NCBI GenBank assembly: GCA_949710005.1
Contig: OX453276.1
Location: 4,771,201-4,835,200, forward strand
Length of the DNA stretch: 64,000 nt
Direction: 5' to 3'
Source: Ricordea florida
Taxonomy: Eukaryota > Cnidaria > Anthozoa > Corallimorpharia > Ricordeidae
Shown: piece by piece, positions 23,166-34,400 of the stretch
How positions within the stretch are numbered: position 1 is the stretch's first letter
How the letters are laid out: each line of letters begins with the position of its first letter
The notes under the pieces: model-generated
Seen by the model: the letters and a program-made list of their open reading frames with translations, nothing else
What the model was told of the DNA's origin: nothing
Databases searched by the model: none
Program-made: the position numbers and the translations under genes

Positions 23166-23630
23166 CAGTGTGTGGGTTCGCTAACGTCCGAGGAAGTCAT
23201 ACGAACAGGGGTTTGTGAGATGGGACCTACGGTTTGTCGTCATTGTCCGAGAAGACTAGAAAGTCTTACCATCTACAGACGTCATTAAAAAGGCAGCACT
23301 TTCTCCTCAGTAATTAAAGACCCTGGTGGTTCGGTCGAGATTCGAACCCACGACATCCTGCGCGATAGTCCAGGGGCCGGTTGTTCGAAGGCCGATTAGC
23401 GCTAATCCAGGGTTAAATTTTAATCAGGGTTTCTTTTCCTCCTGTTAAAAAGCACTTTCTCCGATAACTTTCTCTATTTTATTCAGAGCATACAATCATC
23501 AAATTGTATTCAAAAAGAATTATACTGAATGCGCTTTTTAAGCTCTCGTATCTGCATTTAAATTTCCCACTAACCCTGGGTTACCTTAACCGTGCTTCGA
23601 ACAACCCGGCCCAGTGCTCTCGATTACCAG
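23162..23630 (-). mobile_element. tRNA-derived SINE split by a MITE
   Basis: The minus-strand SINE (body and B box at 23180-23373) is interrupted at 23374-23611. The remains of the A-box side follow at 23612-23630. The interrupted sequence corresponds to GATAGTCCAGTGCTCTACC in the intact copy at 12533. Confidence 0.72.
23374..23611. mobile_element. GGGCCGGTTGTTCGAA MITE nested in the SINE
   Basis: A 238-bp element with inverted ends GGGCCGGTTGTTCGAA and TTCGAACAACCCGGCC and a CAG (or CCAG) target duplication at the break in the SINE. Confidence 0.78.
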
Positions 23631-23640
23631 TTTAGATAGA

Positions 23641-23995
23641 AATTATATAATACTTATTAACCGAGATTGAGGTCATTACAGGGAAATCTAGGACCGAGGT
23701 CAAGGTCAAGGTCTGGGATTTCCTTGTAATGACCGAACGGACGAAGTTAATAAGTTATTTATTATATGGCCTTTATAGCACTAGAAAAGAAAATAAAACC
23801 GAAGGGTTTGTCAATAAACGATTGCGCGCGCAAGAGGTCATTTGAGATCATGTTCACTGAAGCGAAACAAACCTGACCATGGCATCGAAACCAGAAGTGA
23901 CAGAAGAAACAGTTTCTTTGAAAATGAGACAACTTCTGTTAAAAAAACTGAAACATTTTCATAATGCCCGGTCATTACTTTTGTAGACATATAAT
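23641..23995. repeat. Interspersed repeat R6, copy 2
   Basis: Second copy of the 3428-3800 repeat. It carries an extra segment near 23800-23850 absent from copy 1. Confidence 0.65.
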
Positions 23996-25667
23996 AAAAA
24001 CGGTTAACAATTCGGTCTGAACATAAACAGGCTAGGGGGATTGCTTATAAGTACAAACTAATGTAGTTTTTTATTCTTTATTCTTATAATGAGAAGTGTT
24101 AATGAGAAATAGCTGCCGGTTTAAATACCTTCATAATTACTTTTAACTCCGAACCAAGTCTTATAATACATTACAGTATGCACATAATTTGCCACATTAA
24201 CTGGCTGCCTCCGTGTTATATTAACCATCCTGGGAGCTGTATGAGTCCTTGATCTAGGCGTTTAACTGTTATTCGTTTCGCTCATCTTTGCATTTTGAAC
24301 TTATCCCGCTTTACCCTTGCGGTTAGATCGGTTTCTACAAGCAACATGGATAAAAGGTTAAAAATTTTGTTCCTTGGGAATACCGCTACTTTTTTTGCTT
24401 TTTCAAAAGTCTTCTCCAGTCAAATGTAAAAATAAAACCATTAACGTACTTTTTGCGTCCGTGATACGCAATACGAAATCCGTTGTTATAAAGTTAGTTT
24501 TAAGGAATTCACCTTGCTGTGGTATATTGAAATGGAAAGAAATGGTTTACTCGAACATGCTGGCAAACGGTTGGCAAACTTCTTTTTATGCTGGCTAGCT
24601 TGGTGACAAATTTACAGCCTGCTGGCTCGTTGACGACCTCAAAATCCCCTAAACCAACATTGACGCTAACTTTTTAACTCATTATAACTTGTTGGATTAG
24701 GGGAGGGGTAGGTGCACAGTTGCCCAGAAACTAATATTGATCCAAAAACTCTTGCTTGCTGGCGGTGAAGAGAGGGTATTTTTGTCCCAGGAAAGTTAAA
24801 TATTAAACAAGATTGACGTAGTGGAACTCAGGTAATGTGCAGCACATTGTACGGTGAATTTTCTTCGAAACCGTCGTTGAGTACTCCTTCTTATCGTTTA
24901 AGTTATCGAGGCGAAAATATATACATTTTATCAACCAAGCGCGAAAGCCATACAGGGAGAATATCAGTCTTGACAGTACGGACCGGTAGCAGAGAGGTCC
25001 GTATATAAAAGACTTCACGCCGCGCTTCCGGCGTTTTCAATTGTAATTTGATTCATTTACTGATTGTAATTTTAGACGCCCTAAGAGTTTTCCTTTGAAA
25101 GTGCAGTCACTTTCGCAATCGCACAATTCGACAGTCACACTACGTCCAGTATAGCTTTTCGTTTCGTTCTGCAACTATCTCAGTCCGATTGTGAACACCT
25201 GCATGCCCGGAGCGGAACAGCGTTAGTTTTCTTGTCTGTTTCTTGTAAGTTTTCTCGCCTGTTCTTATTTCACTTCCCTTGTATCACTAGTTTTCTACGT
25301 CGTGCCATGAGGGCGAATTATTAATAAATCAAGTTTGAGAATCTGGCACGTACTGGTTGAATCGGCGTTACCTGGCTCACCGCACTCGGGGTTGGGAACG
25401 CAACAGACCGATATTCTCCCAGTACGGCCACGATAAAAAAAGGCCGGTATTGAAGGGGATTTTATCTTTCTAGTTATCAATTTAGGAGCTTTGCATTGAT
25501 TGTTGACAACCAGCTAGCAAAAATAAGACTTTGAATTATGCGAGATCTCTCGAGACATTACCCGGTCCGATACTGGTAAAATATTGTCCCCGCGGGACTA
25601 CAAATTAAGGAATTTGATTGGCTGATTTTAATTATTGGCCCTCTGAGCAGTCTTAGTCGTGTAATAA
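23996..25667. other. Intergenic stretch, mostly featureless
   Basis: Only the G/C-ended foldback at 24645-24713 is recognised. No exon with EGF cysteines and no SINE was found. Confidence 0.4.
24645..24713. repeat. G/C-ended foldback element (MITE-like), copy 2
   Basis: The interior is the reverse complement of 8-90, while the right flank (AGGTGCACAGTTGCCCAGA) is in the same orientation as in copy 1. Confidence 0.5.
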
Positions 25668-25759
25668 AACATTTAGTATATACAAACTCAGCAACCTTGG
25701 CATTTTGAGTAATCTGATTGGCTCTCCACCTCGGGATATTCAACACTATCCACTGCACC

Positions 25760-26395
25760 TCCTAGGAGGTTAATATAATCGGGGCTTCTGGCATGGTAAT
25801 GGCGTACAAGTTACCAAAATATGGATGCCATCGATTATCGCTTTAAAGCTTTTTCGAAGAGCTTTTACTGGGGAAGTTAAGCAAAATGCGGCAAGATTTC
25901 CGCACCGGTCCCTACTTCATTATGCATGCACCAGATGAATTGTTCACATGTAGACATTTTTTGTTATAGCAGAATTGAAACAATATGGCTACAGCATGCA
26001 TAATAAAGTAGGGACCTATGCGGAAATCATTCCCAAAACGCTACCACGATGAAACATTGACCAGGATAGGACCAAACAATAGTGCAGATGAACGACACAA
26101 TAAAAACTGCATGTGCAAAACAAAGTCCGGTAAGTCTCTGTCGTACGAATTACGATTCAAGAATTAAATTCTTTCACCGGTTGTGTTCTCCTCGGCTTCG
26201 TCGCCGTGTTTTCTTAAGCTCTCTATTGAGGTTGCTTCATTGGTAAATATACACTAAAACAGGAGCTCCTGACTAAAACAATTATTCTCTTCAATCTCGG
26301 TGAATAGTGGCTTTAGGATTATTACCCACGTCGCTTCGCAGCTCGGTAAATATACTGCCATCATTCTGACCTCGATTTCTGAGAATGATTTTTAA
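25760..26395. repeat. Interspersed repeat R12, copy 2, with nested hairpin
   Basis: It matches 10240-10735 but is split by a foldback at about 25888-26025 with arms GATTTCCGCA, GGTCCCTACTT and CATTATGCATGC against their complements. Confidence 0.62.
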
Positions 26396-26792
26396 ATATT
26401 ACGCAAATACAGAACCAAATGACTTTTCATTTCTGAATATTACAAAGGGATAAATAACACTAGAATGCTGTTCGTTTTAATTTTAGAATTTAACTTTAGT
26501 TTCGGTCGTTATCAAATGTAAATTAATGTTTATGTTTACTGAGGTTTCTCATTGGCATTGGCCAAATAATCTAGCTTAAATTAACCAATAACTAGTAAAA
26601 AGCAAACAAGATGAAAATTGAAATGTGAATTTATGGATTCCATATAAATTATTTGAATTGCGGATAAACGACTTAACACGTGAAAGTTTACATGATTGCA
26701 GTTATGTGCGAAACTTTTAAAGCAGTTGCAAAGATAAGGCCTGACAAATTCAGGCTTGAAGGGAATTCGAATAACTACCTTGTAATTTAAAA

Positions 26793-26908
26793 TTATTCTT
26801 TGTTTTTTCGTTTTAAGACTGTCCATTTCTTGGAGCTTTTAGGTCTGTGACGCAGAATGTTTCGCTCGTCCAGAACATCTCCTGGTCCCACGCAGTTGTC
26901 ACATGGCA
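26793..26908 (-). CDS. Gene B exon 8: terminal exon with CDNC motif and basic tail
   Basis: The acceptor is GTATTTTTAG, followed by PCDNCVGPGDVLDE and a Lys/Arg-rich tail (KWTVLKRKNKE) to TAA at 26795-26793. Only two cysteines are present, so this is not an EGF domain. No consensus phase-1 donor lies before the stop. The summed length of gene B is divisible by three only with this ending. No AATAAA was found just downstream. Confidence 0.7.
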
Positions 26909-28400
26909 CTAAAAATACACAGATAAAAAGGGATTTGATTTAAAGATCAGATCAGTCAATATATACGTTCTACATTACTTTACTTGTCACCAACTTAAAA
27001 TAGAGAAAAAGACGAGAAAAGCACCAAACCACGAAGAGATGATGTCCTACAGAATCATTATTATTATTATTATTATCAGTATTATCGTATTATTATTATT
27101 ATTATAATTATTCTTATAATTATTATTGGGTCGTACAAATGAGAGGCTTGTAACGCTACCGAATGATGACAATCTCGTGTTTTATATACCTGCTTGAGCC
27201 GGCTGTGCATCGGTCAGAGTTTCCGGAGCAGAAACTAGGAAAGAAAAGGAATATGGATATGAGATAAATCTCGGCTTGTGTGCTGTTTTATGTTGCTGTA
27301 CGAGTGGACACCAATGTGAAAGCTGATGGGGTCTCGAGTGTTAGCCCTGACGAAGGACTGACTCTCAAGACCTCAGAGAGCACTTTCAGTTACGGTGGTG
27401 AAACCTGGCCAACCACTTCGTTCGATAAACCCGTTTTTGGGATATGAATATTTGCTTCTTTCGCTGCTCTAGCAAGTGAACTTATAGTTATGTCTCCTAT
27501 TTTAGTATGAATCTACAAGCGTTCTACCAAAAATGGTATTCTTTTATTGGCTACGCCACTCATTATTAATCTATTCTGTGCTAGAGAGCGAGAGCCTAAC
27601 AGTGCTGGGTTGTCAACAAAATGCCCCTCGCTTCTTCCCGTAGATTTATATATGCTAAAATTAAATAGTAGCTCTATACTAGAACAATTACATTATTCAC
27701 TCTCGGTTTCTATGCGTGGCTATAGAAATCTCGTGTTCATGGCCTAATAATTGTTAGTATAAATCTACTAGCGTTCTATCACAAATGCCGCACTCTGATT
27801 GGCTACGCTACCCACTATCTATTCTGTGATAGATAGTGAGTAGCGTAATGGTGGCCGCTTCTTCACGTTTTCGAAGTGTCCGTGAAGAAGATTTAGACAG
27901 TTAACTGGTCGAGGCTGTTCCAGAAAAGACAAAGTTTTGAACGACTAGTAGATTTATACTACAATTAGATTATTCGCTCTCGATTTCTATCGCGTGATAG
28001 TTGACTCGGGCTGCGCCCTCGTCAACTATCGCGCGATAGAAATCTCGAGCTCATAATCTAATTGTTTATTAGATAACGTGTTATGCACACATTGTTTATA
28101 CTCACTCTCACAACTCAAACCCCTCCATCCTGGGCTGCAGTCACATTTGTAGGTTCCCTGTGTTTCCGTGCAAGTGCCGCCATTTTGACAGGGATTGATG
28201 GGAAGACATTTTGATTCAACTAGATGGAAAAAGGAAGTAAGGCTTGGTCTTACACTAAATATCGTATTACTGCCACTTTCACCTTTTAATAATATGAAGG
28301 AACATATTTTTGTGATTGGCTAAGAGCAGTGCAGTTCAAGTGTAACACTATTGCAAAAAGTGCAATATCAGCCCTAATAATATACATGAAAAAATTACTC

Positions 28401-28433
<33 letters not shown>

Positions 28434-31400
28434 TGTAACACCAGTGCAAAAAGTGTAATACCAGTGCAAAAAGTGTAACACCAGTGCAAATTACACATCG
28501 ATTTTCTCGATTATGATATTCTTTATTTTTGAACGAACCGCTTTGAGTTCGTAGCGTTATCATTTGATCTTCATCAGCCAATCAGTAAATAAAGTGTCAA
28601 ATCCGCGTCAAATGCTTACTTCCTGTCCGTCCGCAATGAGATCTTCCGGTACTTCTTCCAGGCGAATTTTTTCATGTTTATATTATTAATAAGTAATCAT
28701 ACGGCTTTTCTCGTTCAATTTGGAATTAATTTGTACTTGTGAGTTTTTCAAAAAGCTGAAATTGCACTCGCCGAAGCGGCTCGTGCAATTTCAGCTTTTT
28801 GAAAAACTCACTCGTGCAAATTAATTCCAAATTGAACTCGAAACCGTATGATTACCTTTACTAATAATAATGATAATAATAATAATGAAATCTTTTCTAT
28901 GTGCAAAACGTTTTTCATACTTGAGATAGTTCGCTGAATGAGGAGAATACGACTATATCAAATAAATCAAATTTACTTATTCGTTTGTTAACGGCATATT
29001 TAATGTCACATATGAAACATTGGTAAGATAGCTAATTTTTCTATAGTTCATTCTAAGAGCGGAGTATCATAATTCATCAAGACAGCTCCTCTCATAAATG
29101 TTACAGCACCTTGACAATTTTGTCCCATCCAGCCAATTCTACAAGTGCAGGAATATGTTGTCCCATCAGAAGAGCAAGTGGCTCCGTTATCGCAAGGAGA
29201 AGGTACACAAGGATCCGGTCCTGTAAATCAAACAAACAGATACAGTTATGCAATTCATGCAATAACTATACCACTACCCTTTACTTGAAACAAACAGTAC
29301 CACAGTATAGTACTGAATAGTAGCTTTTCAAAGAATGGTCGAACTGCGTGGTTTGATCCACAGATGAAAATGTTAGAGCCACGCTGTATAGTAGAACAAA
29401 CAGTACCGCACTACAGCACTGTTCAGTAGCTTTCCCGAGAATGGTCACATTGCATGGTTTTATCCACATGTGAAAAAGTTAGAACCACACTGTATAGTAA
29501 AACAAACAGTACCACAGTACAGTACTGTTCAGTAGCTTTGCAAAGAATTATAACACTGCATGCATGGTTTGATCCACAGATGGAAGAGTTAAAACCACAA
29601 TGTACAGTAAAACAAACAGTACCACAGTACAGTACTGTTCAGTAGCTTTCCATAAAATGGTCACACTGCATGATCCACAAATAAAAACTCAAGTAACACA
29701 CTGTGTATTAAAATGATTTTTTTCTTCTGGCTGCGATCGCACTTACTATCACAGTTCTTTCCAATAAATCCTCTGGCACACGTGCACTCGTAGTCATGTT
29801 CAACTTCCGAACATGATCCAAAATTTCGACACGGATTTGGTCGGCACATGTCTTGCTCTGCAACACAAATTATCAATAGATTCAATGACTTTCACGTGTG
29901 ATATGGCATGTGTGAGGGCATTCTTGGCAACCAACATAGCTATCCTAGAGAGAGTGACTTAAGTGCCCCAAGGCCCCAGTAATGTGCTGTTTTGTTAAAC
30001 TCATCCTCCGTTATATTTTTCTATTAACAACATTAAACATTACTTCATATATACAAAGTAACAATGCTAACAGTACTCGCTATACTTATGGTACCAACTA
30101 TGTTTACAGTTTTAAACAATACTTTAAGTGATCAGAACACAACAACCAAAAAAATAAATAAGAAAAAAATTAAAAAACCTATACTTGACAAAATTTTCAA
30201 TATACAGACAGAACATGGCAATCATTAATGAGCACAATACAATGTAGGTAAGTTCAGGAAAGTTTTGTGGTTTTGGGAGCCGCTCGCGGGATTTGCGAAC
30301 CCATAATTATAACCCTGGCGATTAGGAATAAAAGATAATGCTGTTTATTTTCGAAATAAAATATCTGGACTTAAATTCAAGGGCTTGAATCTCTGATTGG
30401 CTAGTAGCCATTTCTCTGTTTTAATATGCACCCAGCCAGCTTGTCCTCCCGCTAAGTCAATAACACAGATAAAATAACATGCAGTGAAGAAATTTATAAA
30501 ATAAATCAAATATTAGCGCGCGCTGATTGGTCAAAAACCTATGGGTTATTGTGTCAGTAAACCCATAGAAAAGAGAAACATCTTTTTTATCTAAAGTTAG
30601 TTTTTAAAAGCAATAAACCCCAGTCGCAGTTTCTATGGGTTTCCTGGCGTGAAAGACCACTTGGGATGTTGGTAGAACACTCGAAGGGCTTGTTTATTAC
30701 GGTTGCTGCTGTTTATTGCGCCAGCTAACCCATGTTATTACACATTGAACTCACTATCTCTTTTTGATTGGCCGAAAGCGAACAGTGGGTTTGTCATAAC
30801 TGTAGATTATACAATAATCATGTAAAGGACACTCAAGGTCACGGGTAATCATGTCATGTATGACCGCGATGCATGATTTCTAAGGGTAATCATGTCAAGT
30901 TCGCGCGCTTTGTGGTGCTTGCCGTCAGTGAAGAAGCAAAAACATGATTTCTAGGTTTGCTTCGTTTAGAAATAAATTACCAGTTCCACTCACTGTCGTG
31001 ACAATTTTTTTTCGTTCAACGTGTAATAAAACAATTATTAGATTCGGTTTTTGTGATATCCAGAATGACCAAGGTCTCGGTAAGAGTTATAAGCCACAGC
31101 CTTCAGCTTCGGCTGATAACCCCTACCTTGACCTTGATTATTTTGGCTATCACAAAAACCTCATCCAATAATTTTTTACAAACTGCGGTTTGTTGCTATA
31201 ACGTGACATAACAGCATACTTCAATGTCAATCTGACCAGGTTGCCAACCGGCTAGCTCACTGGCAGAGCACTGGACTATCGTGTGGGAGATCGTGGCTTC
31301 GAACCTCGGCCGGACAATTACTTAGGGACTTTAAATTACTAAGGAGAATGTGCTGCCTTTGCAATGACATCTGCAAATGGCTAGAATTTCTAGTCTTCTG

Positions 31401-34400
31401 GGATATATGGGCGGTAAACCATAGGTCTCGTCACACAACCCCTGTTCGAATAACTTTGTACGATGTTAAAGAACACACATATTGTTCGTAAAGAGTGGGG
31501 GACGTAGATCCCGTGTTGTGGTCTGGCTCTTGTGAATGTAATTCTTTCACGTTTACGCGTGGGATGGGTAGTTGCACTGCCACTGAAAAGCCGCACCAGA
31601 GAGTGTTAATAAACTATTGTATTGCCTTACATTGTTTTTTTTGTTCTCACCTTCACAGTGCTTTCCCTTGTATCCCTTGGGGCAGTGACATCGATAAGAA
31701 TTCAGATATGCAGAACACGTTCCACCATTTCGACAAAGATTTACAATGCACTGACCAGTATTGATGGATTCTGACCATATGAAATGAAAAAAAACAAAGC
31801 AAAAATTCGACAATTACATTGAAAGATAGTGTCTTCGTTTCAGAACTGCCATATGTAATAACCCCACTATAAAGAGTCCTGCAGTTTCATTGGTTAAGGT
31901 ATTCCTTATGATATATCCTGATATCCTCGCTGATAGCTAGTGAGAAGTGAGAACAGTATACTTTATCTGATAAAAGCCACTATTGTTACCTTACTATTCG
32001 GGGTTTTTTCCTTTGAATCAATAAATCAGTACCCACCACTTCACCCATAAACTCATAGACTAATTGTTGTGTTAAAATTTGCAACATTGGCACCCTACCT
32101 CTTGGAAGGACTCAGTTACTATTGTGCCCAGAGAAGGTTACGATTGCGTCAATATTGATTGTAATAGTCTTGCAACAGAAGCTCCATTATATTTCTTTCT
32201 TTCGACGTTCTTCCTAATCCAAATTTGAACTTTGGTTGAAAGCATGCATGAAAAGGAACCTTGCTCAAGACCTACCTGGATATTCATCGCTTGGTTCATA
32301 TCGATCACCGAAATCAATAGAGTTAGATCTCACTGGTGTGAAATTGGGATCCTCGGAAGAATCCAGTTCTGAAATAAAAGACCTGGACTGCAGTATTTGA
32401 ATGGAAATTGAGACAATTCTCCCTTCATGCATGCTTAAAAAGTATATAGATTTATAGAGGAACCCCTTTTGATCTCCATTTTACTCTTCGGACGGAAAGT
32501 TGTTGCCTCTCCAATCAGTGTTGATTAATTGTGTTTGAATGGTGGCGTGTTTAGTACATTATTGCTGACTATCACTCGCACTGTCATCTGCTATCATTTC
32601 ATTGCTTCCAAAGGAGTTCATTTGCTACTACCAGGAACCCATCAACCCGGAGCCCCCATACACACTATATCCTTGAGTCAACCTTTGCCGTCGTATCTTT
32701 TTATTTTTAGAACAGTCTCAAGAGAATATTTTGTGAGACGCCATCACTGGTTTGTGACTGCATGTGACGTAAAAGAACAACTTTGTTCTGATTGGACGGT
32801 ACAATGCATTCGCGGGAATTCGAAGGACTAAAAATAGAAAGATACGGGCAAAGGTTGTCTCCTAGGGTTTATAAGGGACATGGAGGCTCCGGGTGATGGG
32901 CTCCTGCTACTACGTATTATGTACCTTCGTGGTCGCTCTCGTGGATATGATGATGTTGAACAACAATTGGCACTGGAAATGGAACTTTTTGTTGCACCAT
33001 GACAGGAAAAGGCACTCGATTAATCATTACCCGGGGTGGAGATGGTACAGGAACAGGGTATGGTTTTGGTGGCGAGGGAACCGGATACGGAACCCTCCTT
33101 ATCTCAGGTGGATACCGAAGGTAAATTGGATAAGGGACATGATGGACTTGTGATGGTTGTGGAACGGCCACAGGGTAATATATCTTTTGCACTTCTGGAG
33201 GGCCTCGCACTGGTACTGCAACTGGGTAAGGAATGTGTTTAATCTGTGGTGGAGAAGGGACAGCCACGGGTACAGGGACAGGCACCTTTGTAACTTTTGG
33301 AGGAGACTCTACTGGTACGGGAACCTCTTGAATCTTGGGTGGTGAAGGTACTGCTACCGGGACCATCACAGGTTGAAACGATGGTCGGCCTGGTACAGGC
33401 ACAGGATATGGAACATGCTCTATTTTAGGCGGGGATGGAACCGGAACAGGCACTGGAACCTTTTGTATCTCCGGTGGGGGAAGCATTGGTTCAAGAACCT
33501 CTGGGCGAGGCATCCCTTGAACATCAATGGGAGGTATTGGAGGTTGCGAAATATCCGGCGGAATATTCTGCATTCCAGCTAATGGCGATGGGGGAATATC
33601 CGGAGGAACGTTATTGGGCTCAGGTATAGGTAGCATCGGCGGTATATCTGGTGGATGTATCGCTGGCCCGTCTGTAGGTGGGAATGTTTCAGTGGCGATT
33701 TCTGGTGGCTGCATCATATTAAAAGCAGAAGGAGGTGGCTCGTCTCGTATAGGAACATCAAGCTTAGGCATTGGTCCACCTAAGGGATCGGGAGGTGCTG
33801 GCGACTCCAGTCGGGGCGGTGCGTGAATGTGTACAGCGTAAGGAGATTGATCGTACTGATGCAGTGGAGAGTGAAAGGGTACGGGTGGATTCGAAAAAGG
33901 GCCATTAAGTGGAAATGGGGGAAAACGGGTATGGCTCTTGAACATGTGGATGTGGTGACTATGCAACGGAAATGGGTGTCCCATCTTTTGCAGATGAGGA
34001 AGATCAGGACGCTCTGCATTGGGTACGGATATGTGGATAGCTCCATGCTGGAAATCAGGCATGGCCTGTGGCTTCATTTTCTTAGGTCCTTCCACAAACT
34101 CAGCTGGCGCCGTATTAAAGAAGAAACGTGGCCTCATTCCAGTCGAAGGCTCGGACCATTGCTGCCTTTTTTCACCGGACTGAAACTTCATTGGTTTCTT
34201 TAACCTCACATTTTTGCCGTGGTTATTGGGCTTAATCGTTTGTGTAGTAAAATTGTGAGCTTTGAAAGGTCTATTGGATGTCATGCGATTAGCAAAATTC
34301 CACGAATCTCTGGGCCGTGAATGATCCAACATATCAAGGGCTCTGGCCAAAAAGACTGATCCTGTTCTACGGCGGCGAATCAAAGTGTTTTTCCTTATTC

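Noticed and set aside
28286..28498. Cysteine/leucine-rich 70-codon minus-strand frame
   Set aside because: It is produced by repeated AGTGCAAAAAGTGTAA units of repeat R27, not by a gene.
33527..33826. Gly/Ser-rich plus-strand open frame
   Set aside because: It is the antisense shadow of the Pro-rich repeat of gene B exon 1; GGI/SGG runs are the complement of PPI/PP codons.
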